Positions 1 through 12,766 of a stretch of DNA of 64,000 nt are shown one piece after another; within the stretch, counting starts at the first letter, position 1; each line of letters opens with the position of its first letter. A program made the translations under genes and the position numbers. The notes beneath the pieces are model-generated. The model was not told the DNA's origin. It searched no databases and saw nothing but the letters and a program-made list of their open reading frames with translations. This DNA comes from UBA5069 sp963773745 (GTDB lineage: Bacteria > Chloroflexota > Anaerolineae > Caldilineales > Caldilineaceae). Location: NCBI GenBank assembly GCA_963773745.1, contig CAVZCL010000003.1, forward strand, positions 124,001 to 188,000, in the 5' to 3' direction.

Positions 1-305
1 ACCCGAACACCCAACACCCTCCACACAACGCCCACCCCACGCAATGTCTATGTGGCTCGTCCGCAGGGCAGTCACCGCCTGCGCACCCATTGCGCGCTCT
101 CTTGCGCTGCTATGCTGGCGGGGGGGGTTTGCCACTGCCGCTGCGCGCGCCCCAATCCCCAAGAGTGCCGCTTCTCACCCGTGTTGCTCTTACTCTGATT
201 CTGCCTTGCGTGGGTGCATACGTATGTGCGCGCCCACGCGCAGGCAGCACCCCTCAGGAGGTCCTTCTTTGTCCGCGCCCATACAAGCAAGCAGAGGAAA
301 CAGCA
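1..305. other. Upstream stretch, no gene recognised
   Basis: GC-rich sequence before the first gene. Open frames exist on both strands but none has a recognisable domain or a convincing ribosome binding site. The frame of the following gene stays open upstream to about position 90, but that extension looks like translated leader: it has low-complexity Arg/Pro/Ala content and would place the Tat signal 75-100 residues inside the protein. Confidence 0.5.
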
Positions 306-2078
306 GTGGCAGAAGCCGCCAATCGACAGGCAGCCGCTGCCGCGCCGCGCCGGTTCAGCCGCCGTGCGCTGCTGCGCCAATCGGCGGCTGTGGCGGCGGG
401 CGGATCGCTGGCTGTGGCCGCCGGCGCAACGCCCGCACACGCACAGGAGCCGGCTCCGCCCGATGACGCAGGGGTTCCTGCGATGCGCTCGCCCGAGCGT
501 GCGTTTGTGGCTGCCGTGGCCGAAGGGCTCGACGGTGACCCCGCGCTCCCCTCGCCCGAGGTCATCGCACTCAACCGCATGGGCTTTGGCCCGCGGCCGG
601 GCGATCTCGCAGCGCTCATGGCAATGGGGGCCAACAGCGAAGCGCGCCTTAACGCCTACATTGACCAGCAACTGAATCCCGCCGCCATTGATGACAGCGC
701 CTGCGACGCGATTATCGCAGCGCAAGGCTTCACCACCCTCAACAAGTCGCTGGGGAGGCTCTGGGCCGATCACACGATCAAGGAAGGCATCGACTGGTCC
801 GAGCGCATTCGGCCTGCCAGCGAGACGGTGCAGGCCACCTTCCTGCGCGCCATCTACAGCAAGCGCCAACTTGTGGAGGTGCTGGCCGACTTCTGGCACA
901 ACCACTTCAACGTCTATGGCTGGGACAACTGGAGCGCGAGCACGTGGGTGCACTATGACCGCGACGTGATTCGCGCCAACCAGCTTGGCAACTTCCGCAA
1001 GATGCTGGGGGCGGTCGCGCACAGCCCCGCCATGCTCTACTACCTGGACAATGTCTCCAACACAAGCGCTGGTCCCAACGAGAACTACACGCGCGAGATG
1101 TTCGAGTTGCACACGCTGGGTGCCGAGAACTACCTCGGCGTTGCCTCAACCGTGGGGCAGGATGGGCAGTATCACCATCCTGCGCCGGCCGGCGACGATG
1201 GCATGCCGCTGCTTTATGTGGATGAGGATATCTACAGCGCCACGCAGTGCTTCACTGGCTGGCGCATCAACCGCGACACAGGCGCGTTCGTCTTCGAGGA
1301 CGATGTGCACGCCAAGTACTCGAAGATTGTGCTGGCGCGCAACATCCCCAGCGGTTCGGGACAGCAGGATGGCGAGACTGTGCTCGACATTGTGGCCAAT
1401 CACCCGGGCACGGCACGCGCCGTCTGCCGCAAGCTCTGCCGCCGGCTGATTGCCGACAACCCGCCGGAGAGCGTTGTGCAGGCGGCGGCCGATCTCTTCT
1501 ATGCCAAGCGCAACGCGCCCGATCAACTCAAGCAGGTTGTCGCCCTGATTCTGCGCTCCGCCGAGTTCCGCTCGACCTGGGGACAGAAGATCAAGCGCCC
1601 CTTCGAGTACACGGTAAGCGTGCTGCGCGCAACCAACGCCGACTTCGCCTGGAGCGAATCCCTGCGCTGGCGCTATGAAAACATGGCGCAAAGTCTCTTC
1701 TCGTGGCGGCCGCCCGATGGCTACCCCGACAAGAAGGAGGCGTGGTCGAGCACAATGCCCATGCTGCAGCGCTGGCGCATGTGCAACTTCCTGACGGACG
1801 GCTGGCGCTATGGGGGCGACGGCGCAAACAAGGATGATCTGCGCATCAACTTCCGCAAGCAAATGCCGGACAATCGCAAGAGCGCAGAGGCAATTGTGGA
1901 CTTCTGGGCGCAGCGGCTGCTGGGCCGCCCGTTGCCCCCCGCCGAGCGCCTGCCGGTTGTGGAGTTCATGGCGGCGGGGCGCAACCCCCAGAGTGACCTG
2001 CCTGATGGGGATATTGACGAGCGCCTGCGCTATACGGCCTGCCTGGTGCTGATGGCGCCGTCGTTCCAGTGGCGATAA
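306..2078 (+). CDS. DUF1800 family protein with Tat signal
   Basis: A 590-residue protein of the DUF1800 family, whose biochemical role is unknown. These proteins are usually exported and encoded beside a DUF1501 protein, as here. I chose the GTG at 306 because AGAGGA (293-298) lies 7 nt upstream and because the twin-arginine signal then falls near the N-terminus: RRFSRRALLRQS, a hydrophobic Ala/Gly stretch, then a THAHAQ-like cleavage region (PAHAQ). Family motifs seen are LNRMGFGPRPGD near the start of the mature protein, DFWHNHFNVY, ENYTREMFELHTLG in the middle, and CRKLCRRLI further on. The gene is followed after 123 nt by the DUF1501 gene, with an inverted repeat in between. The domain assignment is firm; function and localisation outside the cytoplasm are family knowledge plus inference. 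Confidence 0.9.
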   Translation: MAEAANRQAAAAAPRRFSRRALLRQSAAVAAGGSLAVAAGATPAHAQEPAPPDDAGVPAMRSPERAFVAAVAEGLDGDPALPSPEVIALNRMGFGPRPGDLAALMAMGANSEARLNAYIDQQLNPAAIDDSACDAIIAAQGFTTLNKSLGRLWADHTIKEGIDWSERIRPASETVQATFLRAIYSKRQLVEVLADFWHNHFNVYGWDNWSASTWVHYDRDVIRANQLGNFRKMLGAVAHSPAMLYYLDNVSNTSAGPNENYTREMFELHTLGAENYLGVASTVGQDGQYHHPAPAGDDGMPLLYVDEDIYSATQCFTGWRINRDTGAFVFEDDVHAKYSKIVLARNIPSGSGQQDGETVLDIVANHPGTARAVCRKLCRRLIADNPPESVVQAAADLFYAKRNAPDQLKQVVALILRSAEFRSTWGQKIKRPFEYTVSVLRATNADFAWSESLRWRYENMAQSLFSWRPPDGYPDKKEAWSSTMPMLQRWRMCNFLTDGWRYGGDGANKDDLRINFRKQMPDNRKSAEAIVDFWAQRLLGRPLPPAERLPVVEFMAAGRNPQSDLPDGDIDERLRYTACLVLMAPSFQWR

Positions 2079-2081
2079 CAA

Positions 2082-2157
2082 GGTAATTGGTAAGTGGTAA
2101 CCGGTCATTGGGTTCAGCGCCAAGTCACCAGTTACCCATTACCCATTACCAATTACC
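2082..2157. repeat. Intergenic inverted repeat, GGTAAT family
   Basis: An imperfect palindrome: GGTAATTGGTAAGTGGTAA on the left is mirrored by TTACCAATTACC-type sequence on the right. Related elements lie at 30197-30252 and 32849-32933. It fills the gap between the DUF1800 and DUF1501 genes and ends about 45 nt before the latter's start. It could be a transcript hairpin or a dispersed non-coding repeat; sequence alone does not decide. Confidence 0.7.
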
Positions 2158-2201
2158 CCCAGCACCTTTTCCGCTCCACATGCCTTGTAGAGGAGAGCTC
2201 T

Positions 2202-3551
2202 GTGTTTGAAACGACGCGACGTGGGTTTATGGTGGGCTGCTCGGCAGCGATTGCCGGGTACATGGGCGGCGTGCACTTCACCGCCTTTGGCAGCCCCGAG
2301 GCCGAACCCAACCAGGAGATTCTGATTGTGGTCTTTCTGCGCGGCGGCATGGATGGCATCAATGTTGTCATGCCGATTGCCGGGCCGGACCGCGGCCACT
2401 ACGAGTCCAAGCGCCCCAACCTTGCGGTGCCCGTCAGCGGGACAGGTGCAGCGCTGCCGCTGGATGCGCGCTTTGGCCTGCACCCGGGGGCGGCCCCGCT
2501 GCTGGGCCTCTTCCAATCCAAAAAGATGGCCATTGTGCACGCCGCCGGCCTGACGAGCGACACGCGCAGCCACTTTGATGCAATGGAGTTCATTGAACTG
2601 GGCACCCCCGGCGCCAAAAGCGCGAGCAACGGCTGGCTCACACGCCACCTGCAGACAGCGGGCAATCTGCCCCCCAAGGTGATCATGCCTGCGCTGGCCG
2701 TGGGCAGCCAGCAGCCCACGTCGCTGCTAGGCAGCCGCGAGAGCATTGGCATGAGCAGCCCGGGCGACTTTTCGCTCAACGCCAACTGGTACTATGGCGA
2801 CAACCAGCGGCGCGCGCTGCGCGATATGTACACGGGCAGCTCGTGGCTGCACGCCGCCGGCATTGACACGCTTAACGCGCTCGACGTTGTGGAGCGCGCC
2901 GACCCGGGCGACTACACGCCGGGCAACGGCGCTGTCTATCCTGGCGGCCAATTTGGGCGGAGCCTGGCCACGATTGCGCAGGTCATTCGCATGCAACTGG
3001 GACTGCGCGTGGCCACTGTGGACCTGGGCGGCTGGGACACGCACGAGTATCAGGGCGATTCGGGCGGCGGCTACCTGGCCAACAAGCTGGCCGAAGTGGG
3101 GACCGCCATGGAAGCCTTCTTCACAGACCTGAGCAGCGTGAATGGGGTGGACCAGACGAAGCGCGTGACGATTGTGGTGCAGAGCGAGTTTGGCCGCAGC
3201 TTTCAGGAGAATGCCAGCCGCGGCACGGACCACGGCCACGGCAACATCATGCTGGTGGCGGGAGGCATGGTCAACGGTGGCGAGGTCTATGGCGAGTGGC
3301 CCGGGCTGGCCACGGAGCAGCTCTATGACCAGCGCGACCTGGACATTACGACCGACTACCGGCGCGTGCTGAGCGAGATTCTGATTCGTCGGCAGGGCAA
3401 CCCCAATCTGGGCTCGATTTTCCCTGGCTACAAGGACTACGCGCCGCTGGGGATTGTGCAGGGCGCGGACATTCCGCCCGACTACGGTCAGGTGGCCCCG
3501 CCGCCCGAGACGCTCGTGGAGAAGGTCTTCCTTCCCAGCGTGCAGCAGTAG
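2202..3551 (+). CDS. DUF1501 family secreted protein
   Basis: A 449-residue DUF1501 protein (related to the sulfatase/alkaline phosphatase fold), partner of the upstream DUF1800 gene. The GTG at 2202 is preceded by AGGAG (2191-2195) at 6 nt. The N-terminus has a Tat-like signal, TTRRGFMVGCSAAIAGYM. Family motifs are FLRGGMDGINVVMP near residue 45, GWDTHEYQGD near residue 275, EFGRSFQENA and GTDHGHGN near residues 330-350. The C-terminus is a Pro-rich linker followed by VFLPSVQQ, which resembles the tail of the secreted protein at 40107-42376 and may be a surface-sorting tag. The family's exact activity is not established. Confidence 0.9.
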   Translation: MFETTRRGFMVGCSAAIAGYMGGVHFTAFGSPEAEPNQEILIVVFLRGGMDGINVVMPIAGPDRGHYESKRPNLAVPVSGTGAALPLDARFGLHPGAAPLLGLFQSKKMAIVHAAGLTSDTRSHFDAMEFIELGTPGAKSASNGWLTRHLQTAGNLPPKVIMPALAVGSQQPTSLLGSRESIGMSSPGDFSLNANWYYGDNQRRALRDMYTGSSWLHAAGIDTLNALDVVERADPGDYTPGNGAVYPGGQFGRSLATIAQVIRMQLGLRVATVDLGGWDTHEYQGDSGGGYLANKLAEVGTAMEAFFTDLSSVNGVDQTKRVTIVVQSEFGRSFQENASRGTDHGHGNIMLVAGGMVNGGEVYGEWPGLATEQLYDQRDLDITTDYRRVLSEILIRRQGNPNLGSIFPGYKDYAPLGIVQGADIPPDYGQVAPPPETLVEKVFLPSVQQ

Positions 3552-3578
3552 GTGCAGGGGTTTTGCGGTGAGACGGTT

Positions 3579-3612
3579 GAAGCGAGGCTTCCAAAATCGG
3601 AAGCCTCGCTTC
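3579..3612 (+). terminator. Stem-loop terminator after DUF1501
   Basis: A perfect 14-bp stem (GAAGCGAGGCTTCC and its complement) around a 6-nt loop, AAAATC, starting 28 nt after the DUF1501 stop. There is no strong U-run. A near copy occurs at 49553-49580 and a degraded one near 33568-33605, so this is also a repeat family. Confidence 0.6.
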
Positions 3613-3648
3613 GCGCCTGGCGCGCTTCTCGAGCTTCGCAATAGTTGA

Positions 3649-3677
3649 TTGACAACTTGGGCACGTGGGATTACGAT
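3649..3677 (+). promoter_or_regulatory. Sigma70-type promoter for the DUF4157 gene
   Basis: TTGACA at 3649-3654, a 17-nt spacer, then TACGAT at 3672-3677. It lies 82 nt before the ATG at 3759, so this gene can be transcribed independently of the DUF1501 gene, whose terminator lies just upstream. Confidence 0.55.
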
Positions 3678-3758
3678 GCTGCGAACATTATTTCCGTGGC
3701 GCCCCTGTCTCAGGCATTCCCTTGAGGCGCATGCAATCCCTCGCAATCGGAGCCTCAA

Positions 3759-5639
3759 ATGAGTGGTCATACGTTGCTCCGCAAGGCGCAGCAGGCACTG
3801 CGGCGCAAGTCCAGCTCTGTGGCCTTGGATAACCAGGCCATTTCCACCGTGGCGCATGCGCCCATACGCCGGGGTGATGCGCCCCAAGCCATGGGCGCCA
3901 ACCAGATGCAGCGCACGTATGGCAATCTGGCGCTTGTGCGCGCCCATGCGCGCAGCGGCAGCATCCAACCCAAGCTGTCCGTAGGCCCGGTGGATGATGC
4001 GTACGAGCAGGAGGCCGACCGGGTGGCGTCGGCGTTCGACCAGGCGGCGCACACTCCGTCCGATGGCGCAGCCATCCAGCGCGCACCGGGCAATGATCCG
4101 GACAATGATCCGAATCTGCTCGAGGGCGGTGCTGTCGGCCCCGACTTTGAACAGACTCTCAACCAGAACCGCGGGGGTGGCGCTCCGCTGCCTGCCTCTA
4201 CGCGCAACGTTATGGACGGCCACTTCAGGGCCGACTTCAGCAGCGTGCGCGTCCACAACAACCCGCAGGCGGACCAGCTAAGTCGCTCCATCAGCGCCGA
4301 TGCCTTTACGACAGGGCGCGATATCTTCTTCCGCCAGGGCGTCTACAACCCCGCATCGCAGCAGGGACAGAGCGTGCTCGCGCACGAACTCACCCACGTG
4401 GTGCAGCAGGGTGCTGCGGGCAAGGCGCAGGTGCAGCGCCTAACGTCCGCCAAGGACTTCAAGAAGAGTACAAGTCTGGCACTGCGCGATGGCAAGAGCA
4501 GCGCCTTTTTTGCGGGCGTTATCGGCGCGCTGCTTGCCTATGAAGGACGCCTCGCGAACGCACCTGCCCCTCTCAAGATCAGTCACCTTAAAGCGCTCTC
4601 GAAAACCCTTGCCGAGTGGGACAAGAATCGCGGCGCCAAGAGTTCCCGTCGCAAGCACGTCACCGCGCTCAAGGATGATGTCGACGCCGAAGTCGGCCTT
4701 GTCTCACAGCGCCTCTCCGCCCTGCAAGGCAACGACTTCAAGAGCGGAAATGAGGCAAGCGCCGAGAACCGGAAGTACGGCGACATGATGAATCAGATCG
4801 ACGAAATCGTTTACAACTTCGCGATCGTTGAGGCCGAGGATGGCACCGAAATGAAGGAGAGCGGCGGCGAGTTCATCGCCGTCTTCAAGGAAAATCTTGA
4901 TGTTGACCCCATGGGTTCACAGCAGGACAACAAGAAGGATGGCCGGGGTGGCCATCGCGGCGCAGGCATCCCCAAGAACAAACCCGAGTTCGCCGGCCGC
5001 AACCTCGCCATGCAGGCGCTTGATAAACTGCTGGGTGGCAATGTTGTGCCCAAGACCTTTCTTGCCGAGCACGACGGCAAACAGGGCTTCGTCATGGAGA
5101 AGGTGCAGGGCAAAACCATGCAGCAGTTGGAAAAGGCGGCCACTGATGAAGATGGATACGACGATGATGCCGAAATGGCCTTCCTCCAGTCGGCTGTCAC
5201 AAACCCGATGGTGCGCAAGAACCTTTCCACCATCTACCTGCTTGACCAGATCTGCGCCCAGGTGGACCGTCATTCCGGCAACTACATGGTCGTTATCGAA
5301 AACGGGGTGATCAAGGGGGCGAAGGCGATCGACAACGACCTTGCCTTTGGCAAGGATGTCCGAATGGAAGACATGCTCAAGATGACTGGCCCCAATGCGA
5401 GGTTCCGGCGCTTCGGAACAGCCGGACTTCTGATGGACGAACTCAACGAGATTGACCGACCTTTCGCCCAGCGCATTGTGCAGGTGGCCGACCAGCCGCA
5501 ACTGGTGCGCGACGCGCTCAAGGGGCTGATTACTCCGGAGGAGATGGACGCGACGTTGAAACGCCTCGACACGCTGGCCGACTTCTTGCGCCCCATGCTC
5601 ACCAACAACGATCCCATCCTCAAGACCAAGTGGGAGTAG
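3759..5639 (+). CDS. eCIS core (DUF4157) protein with PI3/4-kinase-like C-terminal domain
   Basis: A 626-residue protein. GGAG (3749-3752) precedes the ATG by 6 nt. Residues 71-90 carry the PKLSVGPVDDAYEQEADRVA segment and residues 145-218 the rest of a DUF4157 domain, ending in the HELTHVVQQ metalloprotease-like motif (209-217). DUF4157 is common in proteins tied to extracellular contractile injection systems. Residues about 350-535 look like an atypical kinase: a beta strand with a candidate ATP-binding lysine (FIAVFKEN, K377), FVMEKVQG (445-451, hinge-like), a catalytic loop VDRHSGN (502-508) and a metal-binding IDNDLAFG (524-531). The DRHxGN plus IDNxLAF pattern recalls PI3/4-kinase and actin-fragmin kinase folds. 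No injection-system structural gene is in the window. I infer an effector or toxin cargo; the kinase fold is a by-eye call. Confidence 0.75.
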   Translation: MSGHTLLRKAQQALRRKSSSVALDNQAISTVAHAPIRRGDAPQAMGANQMQRTYGNLALVRAHARSGSIQPKLSVGPVDDAYEQEADRVASAFDQAAHTPSDGAAIQRAPGNDPDNDPNLLEGGAVGPDFEQTLNQNRGGGAPLPASTRNVMDGHFRADFSSVRVHNNPQADQLSRSISADAFTTGRDIFFRQGVYNPASQQGQSVLAHELTHVVQQGAAGKAQVQRLTSAKDFKKSTSLALRDGKSSAFFAGVIGALLAYEGRLANAPAPLKISHLKALSKTLAEWDKNRGAKSSRRKHVTALKDDVDAEVGLVSQRLSALQGNDFKSGNEASAENRKYGDMMNQIDEIVYNFAIVEAEDGTEMKESGGEFIAVFKENLDVDPMGSQQDNKKDGRGGHRGAGIPKNKPEFAGRNLAMQALDKLLGGNVVPKTFLAEHDGKQGFVMEKVQGKTMQQLEKAATDEDGYDDDAEMAFLQSAVTNPMVRKNLSTIYLLDQICAQVDRHSGNYMVVIENGVIKGAKAIDNDLAFGKDVRMEDMLKMTGPNARFRRFGTAGLLMDELNEIDRPFAQRIVQVADQPQLVRDALKGLITPEEMDATLKRLDTLADFLRPMLTNNDPILKTKWE

Positions 5640-5648
5640 CCGGAGGCC

Positions 5649-6222
5649 ATGCCGATGCGCGTTGACATTCCCGTTCCACAAGATTTGGCCGATGCCGGTT
5701 TGCCGGCACCCTATGTGCCCGACGCTTTGCGCGCAGATGTGCGCCCCCTTGATGGCAATCTTTTTGGTACCGCGCGAGGACCTGCCTGGTCTCTACAACC
5801 TCTTGCCCGCCGCCGAAGAAGCCGCCGCACAGACTTGCGACGACTATGTCTACTACGGCAGTGCCGGGCGCGGGATGCAGTCCAATGCACTCTACTACGC
5901 GCTGGTGGAGGGGCCACTCGCCCTCTTCCTGGAGCTTGCGTGGAAGCGCAATGTCTACGGTGACGATGCGGCCATCGTTGCCGTGGCGCGTGCCGAGTGG
6001 GCACGGGTGGACCAACTACGCGCAGAGATGGATCGCCACGCCTGGGCGCCCGGGGAACGGCTGGTGATCATGGCGAGCGACTTCACGGGGACGATGTGGG
6101 CGCGCCTGCCCCACCCGATCGAGGCGACGGCTCTTCACTCCTTTCCAGATTGGCACAGCGCCAAGGGATCCATTGCCAGCCTTGCGCAAGTGCTCGAGTG
6201 GCTCAAAGCTGAGGCAGCATAG
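5649..6222 (+). CDS. Small protein downstream of the DUF4157 gene (frame slip)
   Basis: I do not recognise the family. The likely start is ATG 5649, 9 nt after the DUF4157 stop, with GGAGG overlapping that junction (CGGAGGCC), so the two are probably cotranscribed. The reading MPMRVDIPVPQDLADAG... stays in one frame to about 5745. It then continues in the next frame as LVPREDLPGLYNLLP... through to a normal end, EWLKAEAA. Removing one C from the C5 run at 5744-5748 joins both into a single acidic, soluble protein of about 190 residues without signal or membrane segments. Its position suggests a partner of the DUF4157 protein (immunity, chaperone or adaptor), but that is inference only. Confidence 0.6.
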
Positions 6223-6256
6223 CCGGGCAGGCGTTGTGCGAACGAACTCTGGAGAA

Positions 6257-6304
6257 AAAGAGAGAGGGATGGTTGCGGGTTCTCGCAACCATCCCTCTCT
6301 CTTT
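6257..6304. terminator. Bidirectional terminator hairpin
   Basis: A perfect 21-bp stem with a 6-nt loop (GGTTCT) between the plus-strand gene ending at 6222 and the minus-strand dnaE fragment ending at 6333. The arms begin with A-rich and end with CTCTCTCTTT sequence, which suits termination from both sides of this convergent pair. Confidence 0.8.
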
Positions 6305-6332
6305 CGTTATGCGCTTTGGCACCGCATCACAC

Positions 6333-6960
6333 TTATGATGGGCCGTTCTCGATGTTCACCTTAAGGCGCAGGTGCTTCTCAAGATCGTTGATCAGCCGCT
6401 CGTTGATCGAGCAGAGGTCGTTGGGGAAGGCGAGCCGCGCTGTTTGCACGCCATCCACGATCGAAATGGCAAAACGGTCGCGCCCGCGTGGGTCGCGCAC
6501 CATTTCGTAGATTTCACGCAGGCGGAACTTGTCGCGCTCGACATCGCCCGTGCGGCGGAAGGTGATGACGAGAAGCTTCTCACCGGGGCGATTGCCGGGC
6601 ATTGGCGCGTCTTTCGTGGGGCGGACGGCGGCTGGCCGCTGTCTGCAGGCGGAGTGTTTGTACGCGTCGCGGGCCGGCGCATCCGGCGCAGGCTTGTCCG
6701 CGGTTGGCAGCAAGGCTTTTGCCGTTAACGCCGTGCGCCGCGACGCCGAACCGCCCGCCCCATCTGCGATGCATCGCCTGCTTTTCGCCTCGTGCAACTG
6801 AAGTGACGCAGGGGCGCTTTCCGCGACGGGCTCGGCGCCACGACGGGCTGCGGCTGTCGCCTGCTGGCTTCGCTGCAGGCGGCGCTGGCTCTGCTGCATC
6901 CTGCAGACTGCGTCATTGAAAAACGACGGCGCATCATGCATAAAGGGGTTCGCCTCTTGT

Positions 6961-6980
<20 letters not shown>
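6333..6980 (-). CDS. dnaE: C-terminal part of DnaE in a shifted frame
   Basis: This frame holds the normal C-terminal end of a long DnaE: a linker rich in Ala/Arg/Pro, then RPGEKLLVITFRRTGDVERD, REIYEMVRDPRGRD and a closing LEKHLRLKVNIE segment, typical of the tail beyond the OB fold in DNA polymerase III alpha. The upstream dnaE frame stops at 6961 (GAGCGGCATTGA). Dropping one T there gives FERHEQEANPFMHDAP and joins the two. The linker is unusually Arg-rich and may contain a further slip around 6600-6750, since another frame there reads more like a Pro/Ala linker. I treat this as the true end of dnaE rather than a separate gene. Confidence 0.6.
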
Positions 6981-11736
<4,756 letters not shown>

Positions 11737-11971
11737 GAGTCAGGTTGTTCCGAAAGCAGGCCGGACAGTGGCAGCGCTGGTGCGCGTACTCGAGCAAGCA
11801 CACGGCGGGAAGCGAATGCACGACCCTCCGGCGTGGTGTCACAGTCGGCTGCAATACCCAATGGAGGCGTGCAAAGTGCGTGCAGAGCGGCGCGCGAGTG
11901 GGGTCATTCCCCGCGAAATGATGATACCACACGCGTAACACGCGCGCTCTACGACGGCCCGCCGCCGCGGG

Positions 11972-12000
11972 TTGAACCCCTCCCACTCTGCGGGTATACT
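11972..12000 (+). promoter_or_regulatory. recX promoter giving an apparently leaderless mRNA
   Basis: TTGAAC (11972-11977), a 17-nt spacer, TATACT (11995-12000). The ATG of recX is at 12007, exactly where transcription should start, and there is no Shine-Dalgarno sequence before it. Confidence 0.65.
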
Positions 12001-12006
12001 GGGGCC

Positions 12007-12660
12007 ATGGCTGGCATAATTACGCGCCTGGAGGTGCAAAAACACAACCCCGAACGCGTCAGCGTCTATTTGGACGATGAATTCGCCTTTGGGGTGGATA
12101 TCATGGTCGCCGCCGGCATGCGCAAGGGACAGCCGCTGGACGACGACGACATTGCCGCCCTGCGCGCCGACGATGACCGCCATCGCGCCTATCTCGCGGC
12201 GGTGCGGCTGCTGAGCCTTCGCCCGCGCAGCCGCGACGAGATTGAGCGCGCGCTGCGCAAGAAGGCGTATGAGGAGCCAGTGATCGAGGCCGCAGTCGAG
12301 CGGCTCACGGTGGAAGGGCTCATTGACGACGCCGAGTTTGCCCGCTATTGGAGCGAGAACCGCACCGCCTTTCGGCCGCGCGGCACGCGTGCGCTGCGCT
12401 ATGAGTTGCGCCTCAAGGGCGTGACCAACGACGACATGGAGGAGGCCCTCGCCGCGGTGGACGAGGACGAGGCCGCCTGGGCCGCCGTAGAGCGCAAGGC
12501 CGAGAGCTGGCGCTCGCTGCCCGAGGAAGAGTTCAAGCAAAAGGTGCTCGGCTTTCTGGCGCGGCGTGGCTTTGGCTACAGCACAGCCAACGGCGTCTGG
12601 AAGCGGCTGCGCGCCGATGAGGAAGATGCAGACGATGACGCGTGGGAGGGCGACGCGTAA
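12007..12660 (+). CDS. recX: Regulatory protein RecX
   Basis: A 217-residue RecX-family protein, a modulator that binds RecA filaments and limits recombinase activity. Three-helix RecX repeats are seen: RAYLAAVRLLSLRPRSRDEI with RALRKKAYEEPVIEAAVERL, then LIDDAEFARYWSENRTAFRP and RGTRALRYELRLKGVTND, and a final repeat EEEFKQKVLGFLARRGFGYS. The N-terminus, ITRLEVQKHNPERVSVYLDD, is typical of the family's leading beta region. The start at 12007 is supported by its position 7 nt after a good -10 box, implying leaderless translation. recA is not in the window. The C-terminus is acidic. Confidence 0.92.
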   Translation: MAGIITRLEVQKHNPERVSVYLDDEFAFGVDIMVAAGMRKGQPLDDDDIAALRADDDRHRAYLAAVRLLSLRPRSRDEIERALRKKAYEEPVIEAAVERLTVEGLIDDAEFARYWSENRTAFRPRGTRALRYELRLKGVTNDDMEEALAAVDEDEAAWAAVERKAESWRSLPEEEFKQKVLGFLARRGFGYSTANGVWKRLRADEEDADDDAWEGDA

Positions 12661-12766
12661 CACCGAACAGCAAGCTCACTGACGAAGTAGTTCGTGATAT
12701 GCGTGAAACTGCCGCCTCGCATTCCCGACACCCGACACCCCAGTTTTCTTTCCAGAGGATGTACTT

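Noticed and set aside
72..1112. Long minus-strand open frame opposite the DUF1800 gene
   Set aside because: It mirrors a clearly conserved plus-strand gene, has no domain of its own and reflects GC-rich codon use.
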